Source: Rhizobiaceae bacterium
GTDB lineage: Bacteria > Pseudomonadota > Alphaproteobacteria > Rhizobiales > Rhizobiaceae
Reading direction: 5' to 3'
DNA: 64,000 nucleotides
NCBI GenBank assembly: GCA_025698895.1
Contig: JAILWO010000001.1
Coordinates: 655,001 to 719,000 of the forward strand
The notes beneath the pieces are model-generated. The model made no database searches and was not told the origin of the DNA. It saw only the letters and a program-made list of their open reading frames with translations. The position numbers and the translations under genes were made by a program. Below are positions 49,596-59,802 of this stretch, one piece after another; position 1 is the stretch's first letter; each line of letters opens with the position of its first letter.

Positions 49596-50873
49596 CTATC
49601 CGGGTTGTTCGAGCCAGGGAGGCAGGCGGTCGAGCCCGATCAGATCGTCGTAGCTGGGCCTCGGCCGCACGACGTGGAATCGATCTTGGCTGACAAGGAC
49701 CTCCGGCACGAGAAGCCTGGAATTATAGGTGCCGGCCTGGACCGCGCCATAAGCACCGGCGGTTCCCACCGCGATGAGGTCGCCCGCCGCAAACGCCGGC
49801 AACTGGCGACCGAGTGCCAGATAGTCGCCCGTCTCGCAAACCGGGCCGACGACGTCGGCGGTGATCAGCCGGGCGCTGGAAGAAGGCTCGCTGATCGGCT
49901 TGATGTCATGCCAGGCGTCGTAAAGTGTCGGTCGGATCAGATCGTTCATCGCAGCATCGACGATGACGAAGGTCCGGCCTTCGCCTTCCTTGAGGTAGAG
50001 CACTTCCGAGACCAGAATGCCGGCATTGCCCGCGATCAGCCGTCCAGGCTCGAAAATCACCTTCAGTCCGAGCTGCGTGACATGCTTGCGCACGATCTCC
50101 GCATAGGCCACCGGCAGCGGCGGCGCGTCGAGGTCGGCGCGGTAAGGGATGCCGAGCCCGCCGCCGAGGTCGACATGCTCGATGTCGTGGCCGTCCTGGC
50201 GCAGCGTGGTCACCATCTCCGACAGGAGCGCGAACGCATCGTCGAAGGGCTGCAGCTCCACGATCTGGCTGCCGATATGCATGTCTATTCCGACGACCTT
50301 GATGCCGGGCAGACCAGCGGCGTGCCGATAGGCCTGGCGCGCCTTGCGGAAGGGAATGCCGAACTTGTTTTCCGACTTGCCCGTCGAGATCTTGCGATGC
50401 GTGCGCGCGTCGACGTCGGGATTGATGCGCAGCGACACAGGCACGGTCGCCGACGCGGCCGCAGCCCGCGCCGAAAGCAGTTCCAGTTCCGGTTCCGATT
50501 CCACGTTGAAGCAGTGAATGTCGGAGGCGATCGCGAAGTCCATCTCGCGGGCCGTCTTGCCGACACCCGAGAACATGATCTTGCGCGGCGGTATGCCGGC
50601 CGCGAGAGCGCGGCGCAGCTCGCCTTCCGAGACCACGTCGGCGCCCGCGCCAAGCCGCGCCAGCGTGGTCAGCACCGCCTGGTTCGAATTGGCCTTCATG
50701 GCATAGCAGACCAGCGCGTCGAGCCCGGAGAACGCGTCGGCGAAGACGCGGTAGTGGCGTTGCAGGGTAGCGGTCGAATAGCAGTAGAAGGGCGTGCCGA
50801 CCGCGTCGGCGATACGGGGCAGGGGCACGTCCTCGGCGTGCAGGACGCCGTCGCGATATTCGAAATGGTTCAT
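49596..50873 (-). CDS. lysA: Diaminopimelate decarboxylase
   Basis: The 425-residue fold-type III PLP enzyme makes L-lysine from meso-diaminopimelate. The PLP lysine is Lys60 in CYAMKANSN. SLRINPDVDARTHRKISTG, LGGGLGIPY and EPGRLIAGNAG (phosphate site) follow, and CETGD near residue 345 holds the substrate Cys of the dimer interface. It follows the small lipoprotein lptM and argH on the same strand, a conserved order. Confidence 0.93.
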   Translation of the reverse strand: MNHFEYRDGVLHAEDVPLPRIADAVGTPFYCYSTATLQRHYRVFADAFSGLDALVCYAMKANSNQAVLTTLARLGAGADVVSEGELRRALAAGIPPRKIMFSGVGKTAREMDFAIASDIHCFNVESEPELELLSARAAAASATVPVSLRINPDVDARTHRKISTGKSENKFGIPFRKARQAYRHAAGLPGIKVVGIDMHIGSQIVELQPFDDAFALLSEMVTTLRQDGHDIEHVDLGGGLGIPYRADLDAPPLPVAYAEIVRKHVTQLGLKVIFEPGRLIAGNAGILVSEVLYLKEGEGRTFVIVDAAMNDLIRPTLYDAWHDIKPISEPSSSARLITADVVGPVCETGDYLALGRQLPAFAAGDLIAVGTAGAYGAVQAGTYNSRLLVPEVLVSQDRFHVVRPRPSYDDLIGLDRLPPWLEQPG

Positions 50874-50892
50874 CGGCGTTCTATCGGACCGT

Positions 50893-51105
50893 TCAGTCGA
50901 TCAGTCCGTCGAGGATGAAGGGGCGGTCCTCGACCGGCTTTTCCGGCGCAGGCGGCAGCGGCTCGTCATTGTCGCGTGCTTCCTCCCGGGCGTCGAGCTG
51001 AGCCTGATAGGGTGTGTCCAGCGCCGATTTGCGCCCGCAGCCGGCGAGGGCGGTAGACAGCACCATGCCGAGAATGATCGATTTCGCCAGTCGGTTCATG
51101 CGCAT
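50893..51105 (-). CDS. lptM: Small lipoprotein LptM-like
   Basis: The 70-residue lipoprotein has a signal ending in lipobox LAGC with the lipidated Cys at 23. A short polar tail with a proline cluster (PLPPAPEKP) follows. Between argH and lysA, this position and size fit LptM, which helps fold the LPS transport barrel LptD. The sequence is too short for a strong family proof. Confidence 0.7.
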   Translation of the reverse strand: MRMNRLAKSIILGMVLSTALAGCGRKSALDTPYQAQLDAREEARDNDEPLPPAPEKPVEDRPFILDGLID

Positions 51106-51179
51106 CGGAGCCAGTTCGCTGTCGGTGTTTCGCTGCTTGTATCAGAATTCGCCCGCCCGGCGCACCCTGTTGGTTCGCC

Positions 51180-52580
51180 TCACGACTTTGCCAGCCGCCT
51201 GCGCCATGCCTTGACCTGCCGGCGCACCTGCGCCGGCGCCGTGCCGCCATAGGATGCGCGGCTGCGCACCGAACTGGCTATCGTCAGCACGGAATAGATG
51301 TCCCGGGTGATTCCCGGATGGATCGCCATCAATTCGTCCAGCGGCAGTTTCGCCAGCGTGGTGCGCTTCTCCTCCGCCAGAGCCACGGCGCGGCCCGTGA
51401 CATGATGGGCCTCGCGAAATGGCAGGCCGGCCTCGCGCACCAGCCAGTCGGCTAGGTCGGTCGCGGTGGAATGGCCGGAGCCGGCCGCCTTCTTCATGGC
51501 CGCGGCATCAATCTCCATGTCGCCGACCATACCCGTCATCGCCGCCAGCATCAGGTCGAGGCTCTCGGCCGCATCGAACACGGCCTCCTTGTCCTCCTGC
51601 ATATCCTTGGAATAGGCCAGCGGCAGTCCCTTCATGACCGTCAGCAGCGCGACCAGATGGCCATTGAGCCGTCCGGTCTTGGCGCGCACCAGTTCCGCCG
51701 CGTCCGGATTCTTTTTCTGGGGCATGATCGACGAACCCGTCGAGAACGAGTCCGACAGCTTTACGAAGCCGAATTGCGGCGTCGACCAGATCACGATCTC
51801 CTCCGCCAGCCTGGACAGATGCGTCCCGCAGATCGAGGCGACGGCAAGAAACTCCAGCGCAAAATCACGATCCGACACCGAATCGATCGAATTTCGCGTC
51901 GGCTCGCGGAAACCGAGCGCTTTCGCGGTCGCGTGGCGATCGATCGGAAAGCCTGTGCCGGCGAGCGCCGCCGCGCCAAGCGGGCTCTCGTCCAATCGGT
52001 CGACCGCATCGCGCACCCGCGACAGGTCGCGCCCGAACATCTCCACATAGGCCATGCAGTGGTGGCCGAAGGTCACCGGCTGGGCGGTCTGCAGATGGGT
52101 GAAACCGGGCATCACGGTAGCGGCGTGCTCCTCGGCCCGATCCAGGAAGACGCCGATCAGCCCCTTCAGGACCTCGGCCACGCGCTGGAGCTCCGACTTC
52201 GTCCACAGTCGGAAGTCGACCGCCACCTGATCGTTGCGCGAGCGTGCCGTATGCAGCCGGCCCGCGGCGGGCCCGATCAGCTCCGCCAGCCGGGCCTCTA
52301 TGTTCATGTGGATGTCCTCGAGCTGGGCCGAGAACTTGAACGCGCCGGACTGGATCTCTTTCAATATCGTGTTCAGCCCGTGAGCGATGCGCTCTTGATC
52401 CCCCGCTGAGATGATGGCCTGTTTCGCCAGCATCCGGGAATGGGCGAGAGAAGCCTCGATATCCTGCGCGTAGAGCTTGCGGTCGAAGCCGATCGAGGCA
52501 TTGATCGCTTCCATGATCGCGGCCGGACCCGAGGCGAATCGTCCACCCCACATCTGGTTGCTGGCCTTTTTCTCGTTCAT
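51180..52580 (-). CDS. argH: Argininosuccinate lyase
   Basis: The 466-residue enzyme of the fumarase/aspartase superfamily splits argininosuccinate into arginine and fumarate. Motifs are [12 protein letters not shown] at the start, [18 protein letters not shown] near 110, [17 protein letters not shown] near 160, and the signature [12 protein letters not shown] near 285. The length is normal. It lies in an argH-lptM-lysA block, divergent from a thioredoxin-like gene 27 bases away. Confidence 0.94.
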   Translation of the reverse strand: MNEKKASNQMWGGRFASGPAAIMEAINASIGFDRKLYAQDIEASLAHSRMLAKQAIISAGDQERIAHGLNTILKEIQSGAFKFSAQLEDIHMNIEARLAELIGPAAGRLHTARSRNDQVAVDFRLWTKSELQRVAEVLKGLIGVFLDRAEEHAATVMPGFTHLQTAQPVTFGHHCMAYVEMFGRDLSRVRDAVDRLDESPLGAAALAGTGFPIDRHATAKALGFREPTRNSIDSVSDRDFALEFLAVASICGTHLSRLAEEIVIWSTPQFGFVKLSDSFSTGSSIMPQKKNPDAAELVRAKTGRLNGHLVALLTVMKGLPLAYSKDMQEDKEAVFDAAESLDLMLAAMTGMVGDMEIDAAAMKKAAGSGHSTATDLADWLVREAGLPFREAHHVTGRAVALAEEKRTTLAKLPLDELMAIHPGITRDIYSVLTIASSVRSRASYGGTAPAQVRRQVKAWRRRLAKS

Positions 52581-52607
52581 GTGATTGACGGGCTCCGGAG
52601 ACCGAAC

Positions 52608-53270
52608 ATGGCAGATGGAAAGCCGCTTCCGGCGGGCAGGATCATTGGCGCGGCCGCGCTGGCGGGCCTGATCGCAGGCGGCATCGCCCTATACGTGAGC
52701 AGCGGACCCGATGGCAACACGGAGCTTGCCCGGGAAGACGATGCGTGCCCGGCGAAGACCGAGTGGGCACGACAGATCGCGGACGCCGCAACGGGGGAAG
52801 TCGCCGCCATGCTGCCGGCCGATCCGCCGCAATCTCTGGCTTCGCTCGCCTTCAACGGCGCCGATGGAGAGGGCATGACGCTCGCCGACTTCTCGGGGCG
52901 AACGGTTCTCGTCAATCTGTGGGCGACGTGGTGCGCGCCGTGCCGTGCCGAGATGCCGGCGCTCGACGCACTGGAACGTGAGATGGGCGGAGAGAGCTTC
53001 GAGGTGGTGGCGATCAATGTCGATACCGGTGGCGACGAAAAGCCTCGCGCTTTTCTCGACGAGATCGGTGTCGCGTCGCTGGGCTGGTACCGGGATTCAA
53101 CCATGGGCGTCTTCAACGACCTCAAGCGCCGGTCGCTCGCGCTGGGCCTGCCGGTCACGCTGCTCGTCGACGGCGAGGGCTGCCTGCTCGCGCACATGAA
53201 CGGACCCGCCGAATGGGATAGCCCGGACGCGAAACGCCTGATCGAAACGGCGCTGGAACCCGCCTCCTGA
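52608..53270 (+). CDS. tlpA: TlpA-like thiol-disulfide oxidoreductase
   Basis: The 220-residue protein starts at ATG 52608 after GGAG. It has one membrane anchor ([20 protein letters not shown], about 12-31) and a periplasmic thioredoxin fold (about 85-215) with the redox pair WCAPC near residue 108. TlpA-type proteins reduce cytochrome c apoproteins or copper chaperones. In Rhizobiales tlpA commonly lies divergent from argH, as here. Confidence 0.88.
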   Translation: MADGKPLPAGRIIGAAALAGLIAGGIALYVSSGPDGNTELAREDDACPAKTEWARQIADAATGEVAAMLPADPPQSLASLAFNGADGEGMTLADFSGRTVLVNLWATWCAPCRAEMPALDALEREMGGESFEVVAINVDTGGDEKPRAFLDEIGVASLGWYRDSTMGVFNDLKRRSLALGLPVTLLVDGEGCLLAHMNGPAEWDSPDAKRLIETALEPAS

Positions 53271-53324
53271 AAGGCGATAACCAAAACTTCATAAGCCGGC
53301 TGTAGCGTTTATTAGCAAAACGGG

Positions 53325-54140
53325 ATGGAGTATACGCCGATGCTGGCCTCTGTGAGGGGCATGTCACGGCAGGGTTGGTGGCAACTCGCGCGCTGGACGG
53401 TACTCGGCACGCTCGGCTGCATCGCGATCTCCGTCGCTTACAACGCCATCGTGTTCTGGAACTATCCGTCGGCAGCGTTCCGGCAGGGACTGCTCAGCGC
53501 CATAGTCCTGCCGATCGTGCTGGCTGGACCATTGTTCTTCTACCTGACCTTGAAGCTGCGCGAGCTGGCGATCGCAAATCACAAGCTGACCGTTCTGGCG
53601 TCCACAGACAGCCTGACCGGTGTGCTCAATCGCGGTGCCTTCGCCGCGCGGGTCGGCGCGCTGCTGGAACGGCCGGCGGGCGCGAGCGCGGCAAGCGCCG
53701 GTGCCTTCCTGCTGATCGACGCGGATCACTTCAAGGCGATCAACGATCATCACGGCCATGAGCACGGCGACCAGGCGCTCAGGCTGATCGCTGCGGCGAT
53801 CCGTACGACCGTGAGGAAGAACGATCTGGTCGGTCGCCTTGGCGGCGAGGAGTTCGGCGTGTTCCTGCCGGGCGCGACCTATGCGAACGCCATGGCGGTC
53901 GCCGAACGCATCCGCACGCAGATCGAACAGACGCCGTTCAGGCCGGACGACCGCCTTTCCCGGCTGTCGGTCAGCATCGGAGGCGCGAGCTTCCAGGGCG
54001 GCAGAGGCTTCGACGAACTGTTCCGCATCGCCGACGAGCGCCTCTACGTGGCCAAGCACGCGGGCCGCAATCGCGTCTCGATGGCGCAGATGTTGGAGAC
54101 CGTGTCCACTCGGCCCACCCCCTCCGCCGCCCTCCACTGA
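53325..54140 (+). CDS. Membrane diguanylate cyclase (GGDEF)
   Basis: The 271-residue protein has two membrane segments (about 23-45 and 55-75) and a complete GGDEF domain. The active site GGEEF is at 173-177, with nucleotide contacts DSLTGVLNRGAF and IDADHFKAINDHHGHEHGD. An RxxD allosteric site (RKND, 164-167) lies five residues upstream, so c-di-GMP feedback inhibition is likely. No sensory domain beyond the membrane segments is present. Confidence 0.9.
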   Translation: MEYTPMLASVRGMSRQGWWQLARWTVLGTLGCIAISVAYNAIVFWNYPSAAFRQGLLSAIVLPIVLAGPLFFYLTLKLRELAIANHKLTVLASTDSLTGVLNRGAFAARVGALLERPAGASAASAGAFLLIDADHFKAINDHHGHEHGDQALRLIAAAIRTTVRKNDLVGRLGGEEFGVFLPGATYANAMAVAERIRTQIEQTPFRPDDRLSRLSVSIGGASFQGGRGFDELFRIADERLYVAKHAGRNRVSMAQMLETVSTRPTPSAALH

Positions 54141-54173
54141 ATGCAACCCAGTGCAGAAACCGCGGTTCGCGTC

Positions 54174-55055
54174 TCAGCGTGTCGGTACGGGATGCTCGCC
54201 GCGATAGTCATAGAAGCCGCGCCCCGTCTTGCGTCCGAGCCAGCCGGCCTCAACATACTTCACTAGCAGCGGACAGGGTCGGTACTTCGTGTCGGACAGG
54301 CCGTCATGCAGGACCTGCATAATGGCCAGGCAGGTGTCGAGACCAATGAAATCGGCAAGCTGGAGCGGCCCCATTGGATGATTCGCACCGAGTTTCATTG
54401 CCGTGTCGATCGCCTCCACCGACCCCACGCCTTCGTAGAGCGTGTAGATCGCCTCATTGATCATCGGCAGAAGAATGCGGTTCACGATGAAAGCAGGGAA
54501 ATCCTCGGCAATGGTGATCGTTTTGTCGAGGCTGGTCACGAATTCGCGCGCCAGTTCGAAAGTGTGGTCTTCGGTGGCGATGCCGCGCACAAGTTCGACC
54601 AGCTTCATGGCCGGGACCGGGTTCATGAAATGGATGCCGATGAAACGCTCCGCCCGGTCCGTCTGGGCCGCAAGCCGCGTGATCGAGATCGAAGACGTGT
54701 TGGTGGCCAGGATTGCCTCGGGATTGAGGACCGGGCAGAGCTGGGCGTAGATTTTGCGCTTGACCGTTTCGTCCTCGGTCGCCGCCTCTATGACCAGATC
54801 GGCGCCGGCCAGATCCTCCAACGCCGCAGCACCTTTCAAGCGGGCGATCGCCTCGCCGCGCTGGCTCTCGTCGATCTTGCCCGAGCTGATCTGCCTGGCC
54901 AGGTTGCCCGAGATCGTCGCCAGACCGCCCTCGATCAGTTCGGACGAGACATCATTGAGCAGCACGTCGTAGCCCGCGACCGCGGCCACCTGGGCTATGC
55001 CGCAGCCCATCTGACCCGCGCCGATGACGCCAATCGTACCGATCCTGCCCGTCAT
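54174..55055 (-). CDS. hbdA: 3-hydroxybutyryl-CoA dehydrogenase
   Basis: The 293-residue NAD(P)-dependent enzyme converts acetoacetyl-CoA and 3-hydroxybutyryl-CoA. The Rossmann start [17 protein letters not shown] is near residue 8, then [27 protein letters not shown], and the active-site [13 protein letters not shown] with the catalytic His-Glu pair. The C-terminal KTGRGFYDY is typical. It lies downstream of etfA on the same strand; this neighbourhood is common in Rhizobiales. Confidence 0.92.
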   Translation of the reverse strand: MTGRIGTIGVIGAGQMGCGIAQVAAVAGYDVLLNDVSSELIEGGLATISGNLARQISSGKIDESQRGEAIARLKGAAALEDLAGADLVIEAATEDETVKRKIYAQLCPVLNPEAILATNTSSISITRLAAQTDRAERFIGIHFMNPVPAMKLVELVRGIATEDHTFELAREFVTSLDKTITIAEDFPAFIVNRILLPMINEAIYTLYEGVGSVEAIDTAMKLGANHPMGPLQLADFIGLDTCLAIMQVLHDGLSDTKYRPCPLLVKYVEAGWLGRKTGRGFYDYRGEHPVPTR

Positions 55056-55245
55056 GATATCCGCTTCCGCCTTCGCCGTCCCATTGTGCAGCGCAACCTA
55101 GAGGGAGACGTCATCCCCGTCCAGTGTGCCACAGCATCGCCCGACCCGAACCGCAAGCCAAGCGAAATCGTTGGCTCGCTCCGGAAGCGAAAAAGGGGCG
55201 CGGCCATGCAGGCAGCGCCCTCATGCCTTTATTCTCAGCCGGGCC

Positions 55246-56175
55246 TCAGAGCGCCTTTTCGAGCTCCGGAAGGACAGTGAAGAGGTCGCCAACCAGGCCA
55301 TAGTCGGCGACCTGGAAGATTGGCGCCTCCTCATCCTTGTTGATGGCGACGATGACCTTGGAATCCTTCATGCCGGCCAGGTGCTGGATGGCGCCGGAGA
55401 TGCCGCAAGCAATGTAGAGGTCAGGCGCCACCACCTTGCCGGTCTGGCCCACCTGCCAATCGTTGGGCGCATAGCCGGCATCGACAGCGGCGCGGCTTGC
55501 GCCAATGGCCGCGCCAAGCTTGTCGGCTACCGGCAGGATGACTTCCTGAAACTTTTCAGAACTGCCCAACGCCCGTCCGCCCGAGATGATGATCCTGGCC
55601 GAAGTCAGTTCCGGGCGATCGCTCTCCGAAAGCCTGTTCTCCACGAAACTCGACAGGCCGGGATCGGCCGCCGCGTCGACCGTCTCGACCGTGGCCGACC
55701 CACCCTCACCCGGCGCGGTGAAGGAGGCGGTGCGCACCGTGATAACCTTCTTGGCGTCGGTCGACTGCACGGTCTGGATCGCATTGCCGGCATAGATCGG
55801 ACGCTTGAACGTGTCGGCCGAGACGACCTCGATGATGTCGGAGACCTGCATGACGTCGAGCAGGGCGGCCACGCGCGGCATGACGTTCTTGCCCATGGTG
55901 GTCGCCGGGGCGACCAGCACATCGTAGGCATCCGCCAGCTTCACCACCAGCGCCGCCAGCGGCTCGGCCAGCCGCTGCTCCAATCCGTCATCCTCGACGA
56001 GCAGCACCTTCCGGACACCCGCGAGTTTCGCCGCGGCGTCGGCAGCCGCCTTTGCACCCTTTCCGGCGACCAGCACGTCGACGTCGGAGCCGATCTTGGT
56101 GGCGGCCGCGAGCGCCTTGCCGGTCTGGTCGGACAGCGTTGCGTTGTCGTGTTCGGCAACAAGAAGAATGGCCAT
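55246..56175 (-). CDS. etfA: Electron transfer flavoprotein alpha subunit
   Basis: The 309-residue subunit binds FAD in its C-terminal half ([64 protein letters not shown]). It passes electrons from acyl-CoA and dimethylglycine dehydrogenases to ubiquinone through ETF dehydrogenase. It follows etfB after 23 bases. The length is normal. Confidence 0.94.
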   Translation of the reverse strand: MAILLVAEHDNATLSDQTGKALAAATKIGSDVDVLVAGKGAKAAADAAAKLAGVRKVLLVEDDGLEQRLAEPLAALVVKLADAYDVLVAPATTMGKNVMPRVAALLDVMQVSDIIEVVSADTFKRPIYAGNAIQTVQSTDAKKVITVRTASFTAPGEGGSATVETVDAAADPGLSSFVENRLSESDRPELTSARIIISGGRALGSSEKFQEVILPVADKLGAAIGASRAAVDAGYAPNDWQVGQTGKVVAPDLYIACGISGAIQHLAGMKDSKVIVAINKDEEAPIFQVADYGLVGDLFTVLPELEKAL

Positions 56176-56198
56176 TTTTGAGATCTCCCTTCCGAACC

Positions 56199-56948
56199 TT
56201 AAAGCACGCCGGCTTCGTTCTTGAGCTTGTCCACCAGTTCCGCCACGTCCTTGACCTTGACGCCGGCTTTGCGTCCCCCTGGCTCCTCCGTCTTGAGCAC
56301 CTTCAGACGCGCCTTGACCTCGACGCCGAAATCGGCCGCGCTCTTCTCGTCGAGCGGCTTCTTCTTGGCCTTCATGATATTGGGCAGCGAGGCGTAACGC
56401 GGCTGGTTGAGACGAAGGTCGGTCGTGACTATCGCCGGCAGTTTGATGTCGATTACCTGAAGACCGCCGTCGACCTCGCGGGTGACCTTGGCCGATCCGT
56501 CGCCGAGTTCCACCTTCGAGGCGAAGGTACCCTGCGACCAGCCTAGCAGCGCGGCCAGCATCTGGCCGGTCTGGTTGGCGTCGTCGTCGATCGCCTGCTT
56601 GCCGAGAATTACCAGTTCCGGCTTCTCGGCCTCGACAACGCCCTTGAGGATCTTGGCCACCGTCAGCGGTTCGGTCGCCTCATCGACCTTGACCAGAATA
56701 CCGCGGTCGGCGCCCATGGCGAGCGCGGTGCGGATGGTCTCTTGCGCCTGAGCGGGTCCGATCGAGACCGCGATGATCTCCTCGACCTTGCCGGCTTCCT
56801 TCAGCCGGATTGCCTCCTCGACGGCGATTTCGTCGAACGGATTCATCGACATCTTCACATTGGCGAGTTCGACGCCGGAGCCGTCCGACTTCACCCTGAT
56901 CTTGACGTTGTAGTCGACAACCCGCTTGACCGGGACGAGTACTTTCAT
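56199..56948 (-). CDS. etfB: Electron transfer flavoprotein beta subunit
   Basis: The 249-residue subunit carries the AMP site and contacts partner dehydrogenases. [19 protein letters not shown] at the start, [16 protein letters not shown], the signature region [20 protein letters not shown] and the conserved [16 protein letters not shown] are present. It is the first gene of the etfB-etfA pair; a 206-base region upstream probably holds the promoter. Confidence 0.94.
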   Translation of the reverse strand: MKVLVPVKRVVDYNVKIRVKSDGSGVELANVKMSMNPFDEIAVEEAIRLKEAGKVEEIIAVSIGPAQAQETIRTALAMGADRGILVKVDEATEPLTVAKILKGVVEAEKPELVILGKQAIDDDANQTGQMLAALLGWSQGTFASKVELGDGSAKVTREVDGGLQVIDIKLPAIVTTDLRLNQPRYASLPNIMKAKKKPLDEKSAADFGVEVKARLKVLKTEEPGGRKAGVKVKDVAELVDKLKNEAGVL

Positions 56949-57154
56949 GGAGCGATACCTTCCTCACCGCGTTGGCGGCGCTCACATAGCGCCAGAGCTT
57001 GCCGGAGTCTGGTCGAATTCCGACCTGAAAAGCCGAAAATGAGGAATTTCCAGTCCGACCCGAAATCGCGGCGGACCGTATTCAGGGCGCTTCGGCGCGT
57101 CAAGCTGATTGCCGCGAAGCCGGCTGTGCGGCAACCGGTGCGCAACGATATGCG

Positions 57155-57919
57155 CTACCGGCGCCCCCAGCGCGGCGGGCCGGTCACCGGAACCGCCGCA
57201 TGCGGCCTGACCGTCTCGACCGCGTCGGGCGTGACGATCGCCCGATCGAACAGCGGTACGCCACGCCGTCGCATAACGAGAACCAGCAGCGCCCCGGCCG
57301 TGATCCCCCCGATATGCGCTGCCCACGAGATTTCGTCCTCACCTCCGATCGCGAACATGGCGAACTGGAACAGTATCCACAGGACCAGCGGGATGAATGC
57401 CGGAATCCGCAACGGCAGACGCATCAGGACGAGCACCCAAACCTTCACGCGCGGATGCAAGATCAGATAGGCAGCGACGATGCCGGCAACCGCACCCGAC
57501 GCGCCGATCAGCGGGACCTGCGAATCCGGAGCCGCGAGACCGTGCAAAAAAGCGCCGGCGGCCGCACATAAGACATAGAAGATCAGGTATCTCACGTGCC
57601 CGAGCGCATCTTCGACATTGTCGCCAAACACCCACAGGAACAGCATGTTGCCGCCGAGATGGAAAATGTCGCCATGCAGGAAGGAATAGGTCACATAGGT
57701 CCAGCCCTCTGGAACGATCACCAGTTCAGGCGCCAGTTCGGCGCTGTCGTTCAAGAGCGCGGGAATATAGCCGAGACCGAAGGCGGCGGCCGCGACCTGA
57801 TCCTGGCTTGAGAGCCCGGTGAAGACAAAGACCAGGACATTCGCCGCGATCAGGCCGATCGTCACATACTGCAGACTGATATGTTTGAGGTCGTTGGCGT
57901 CGTGCAGCGGAATGAACAT
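57155..57919 (-). CDS. Rhomboid-family intramembrane serine protease
   Basis: The 254-residue protein has six to seven membrane segments. The catalytic Ser is in GASGAVAGIVAAYL (GxSG) and the catalytic His in WAAHIGGITAGALL. GGNMLFLWVFGDNVEDALGH carries the loop-1 and helix-2 HxxxN-equivalent region (HLGGNMLF). It cleaves single-span proteins in the membrane; the substrate is unknown. Upstream of it lies the cobalamin adenosyltransferase gene on the same strand. Confidence 0.9.
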   Translation of the reverse strand: MFIPLHDANDLKHISLQYVTIGLIAANVLVFVFTGLSSQDQVAAAAFGLGYIPALLNDSAELAPELVIVPEGWTYVTYSFLHGDIFHLGGNMLFLWVFGDNVEDALGHVRYLIFYVLCAAAGAFLHGLAAPDSQVPLIGASGAVAGIVAAYLILHPRVKVWVLVLMRLPLRIPAFIPLVLWILFQFAMFAIGGEDEISWAAHIGGITAGALLVLVMRRRGVPLFDRAIVTPDAVETVRPHAAVPVTGPPRWGRR

Positions 57920-57962
57920 CGCGCCCCTGCCCTCTGTTGTCGCTGCGACTTCCGCCTAGACT

Positions 57963-58544
57963 TCACCTGTTCTGCCCGGGCACCCATAGCATGTCCCCGG
58001 CGCCATTGTCATTGACGGCGCGGGCGGCGACGAACAGGAAATCGGACACGCGGTTGATGTATTTGAGCGCCTCGGGACTGACAGTCTCGGACGGATCGGC
58101 GGCAAGTTCCGTCATCAGCCGCTCGGCGCGCCGAGCCACCGTGCGCGCCAGATGCAGAGCGGCGGCCGCGGGCTTGCCGCCCGACAGGACGAAGCTCTTC
58201 AACGGCGCGAGACGCTGGTTGAGTATATCGATGTCGGCCTCGACACGCGCCACCTGCGCGGCCACGATCCTGAGCGGCTCGAAACCGGGATCCTCGCCCG
58301 TATCCGGCGTGGCGAGATCGGCGCCAAGGTCGAACAGGTCGTTTTGCACCCTGAACAGCATGCCGTCGATCTCCGCATCGCTGGCCTGAGTATGGATCCG
58401 CGCGAGCCCGATCACCGCGCCCGTCTCGTCAACGGTACCATAGGCGGCCACGCGCAAATCGTGCTTCGGCCGGCGCGCGCCACTGACCAGCCCCGTAGTG
58501 CCGTCGTCGCCCGTACGCGTGTAGATCCTGTTGAGCTTGACCAT
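57963..58544 (-). CDS. ATP:cob(I)alamin adenosyltransferase, PduO type
   Basis: The 193-residue protein transfers adenosyl from ATP to cob(I)alamin, making the active B12 coenzyme. N-terminal YTRTGDDGTTGLVSG binds ATP, and YGTVDETGAVIGLAR and VLSGGKPAAAALHLARTVARRAER (the corrinoid-side helix) are standard for the PduO family. With methylmalonyl-type catabolism in the cell, B12 use is expected. It lies 3 bases after a twin-span membrane gene on the same strand. Confidence 0.92.
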   Translation of the reverse strand: MVKLNRIYTRTGDDGTTGLVSGARRPKHDLRVAAYGTVDETGAVIGLARIHTQASDAEIDGMLFRVQNDLFDLGADLATPDTGEDPGFEPLRIVAAQVARVEADIDILNQRLAPLKSFVLSGGKPAAAALHLARTVARRAERLMTELAADPSETVSPEALKYINRVSDFLFVAARAVNDNGAGDMLWVPGQNR

Positions 58545-58547
58545 GGT

Positions 58548-58745
58548 TCACCCGCCGTCGCGCATGAACCACATGGCGAGCACCACTAGCACCACCGCGA
58601 CGAACTGCAGGACCACGCGCGCCTGCATCAGCTTGTTCGAGGTGTTGCCGGAGCCGCCGCGCATCATGTTGATCAGCCCGCGGATGAGAACGATCACGAC
58701 GGAGGCCATGACCAGGACGGCCAGAATGGTAAAGACTGTGGACAT
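58548..58745 (-). CDS. Twin-transmembrane HIG1-domain protein
   Basis: The 65-residue protein starts at ATG 58745 after GGAAAGG. Two membrane segments (VFTILAVLVMASVVIVLIRG and VVLQFVAVVLVVLAMWF) are joined by a polar loop (NMMRGGSGNTSNKLMQAR) of the HIG1 type. HIG1 proteins associate with respiratory supercomplexes. It probably shares a transcript with the cobalamin adenosyltransferase. Confidence 0.82.
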   Translation of the reverse strand: MSTVFTILAVLVMASVVIVLIRGLINMMRGGSGNTSNKLMQARVVLQFVAVVLVVLAMWFMRDGG

Positions 58746-58950
58746 TTGACCTTTCCGGGTCGATTGAGACCCGTACCACACTCACATAGGGGAATCAGGC
58801 CGTCTTTGCACGGGCCGCGACGAGGATTGCCTTGTCATGCCAAGGCTTCCCATATTCGCCACGTTCCGGCAATCAGGGGCCGCAGAGGCGAAACCGCGCG
58901 GCCGGATCGCGCGTAACTGGTGAAGCTGGTAGCCGTTCGGGGAGCGACAT

Positions 58951-59802
58951 TTGCGCAACATGGTCGCCATCAGGCGGGTTCTTGCAGATGCGCTCGGTCA
59001 CTTCGATGCCGACGATGGCTGGTCGATGGCCAGTCACCTTGCGATCTCGGCGCTGATGGCGCTCTTTCCTTTCCTGATCTTCGCAACCGCTCTTGCCAGC
59101 TTTCTTGGTGCGAAGGCGTTCGCGGACACGGCGGTGCATCTCGTCTTCGATACCTGGCCCCAACAGATCGCCGAGCCGATAGCGCGCGAGGTCACCAATG
59201 TGCTGACCATCCAGCGCGGCGACTTCCTGACCTTTTCGATCATCCTGGCGGCCATCTTCGCCTCGAACGGCATCGAGGCGCTGCGCGTGTCGCTCAACCG
59301 GGCCTATCGCGTCACCGAAACGCGATCCTTCCTGTTCCGCCGTTTCCAGAGCTTTGCCTTTGTCTTCATCGCCACGATCGGCTTTCTGGCCATCAGCCTG
59401 CTTCTGGTCCTCGCACCGCTGGTGGCAAGCATCGCGCGGCAGCATCTCGAGGGCATCGAGCCCTATATGGGCACGATCACCTTCTGGCGATACATGATCG
59501 CCTCCTCCGTCATCGTGCTCGGCCTGGTTGCGGTTCATTTCTGGCTGCCGGCTGGCAAGCGGCGCCTTACCCATATCTGGCCGGGCATCGTCTTCACGCT
59601 CATCGCCTGGATCGCGGGGTCGTCGATTTTCGCCGCCTATCTCAATCAGTTCTCGACCTATGTCTCGACCTATGCCGGCCTGGCCTCGGTGATGATCGCG
59701 GTGATCTTTCTTTACATCGTCTCGGCGATCTTCATCCTCGGCGGCGAACTCAACGCCGCCATCCGGCGCTATCGCGAAGCGCGCTCACGCGTCGGCGGCT
59801 GA
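58951..59802 (+). CDS. YihY/BrkB-family inner-membrane protein
   Basis: About 283 residues. A TTG at 58951 is six bases after GGGGAG and is preferred; the ATG at 58960 is 15 bases away. The family pattern is clear: DDGWSMASHLAISALMALFPFL at the start, then about six membrane segments, NGIEALRVSLNRAYRV, and the late SVMIAVIFLYIVSAIFILGGELNAA. The function is not established despite its old name RNase BN. It converges with the EamA gene with a 34-base overlap. Confidence 0.88.
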   Translation: MRNMVAIRRVLADALGHFDADDGWSMASHLAISALMALFPFLIFATALASFLGAKAFADTAVHLVFDTWPQQIAEPIAREVTNVLTIQRGDFLTFSIILAAIFASNGIEALRVSLNRAYRVTETRSFLFRRFQSFAFVFIATIGFLAISLLLVLAPLVASIARQHLEGIEPYMGTITFWRYMIASSVIVLGLVAVHFWLPAGKRRLTHIWPGIVFTLIAWIAGSSIFAAYLNQFSTYVSTYAGLASVMIAVIFLYIVSAIFILGGELNAAIRRYREARSRVGG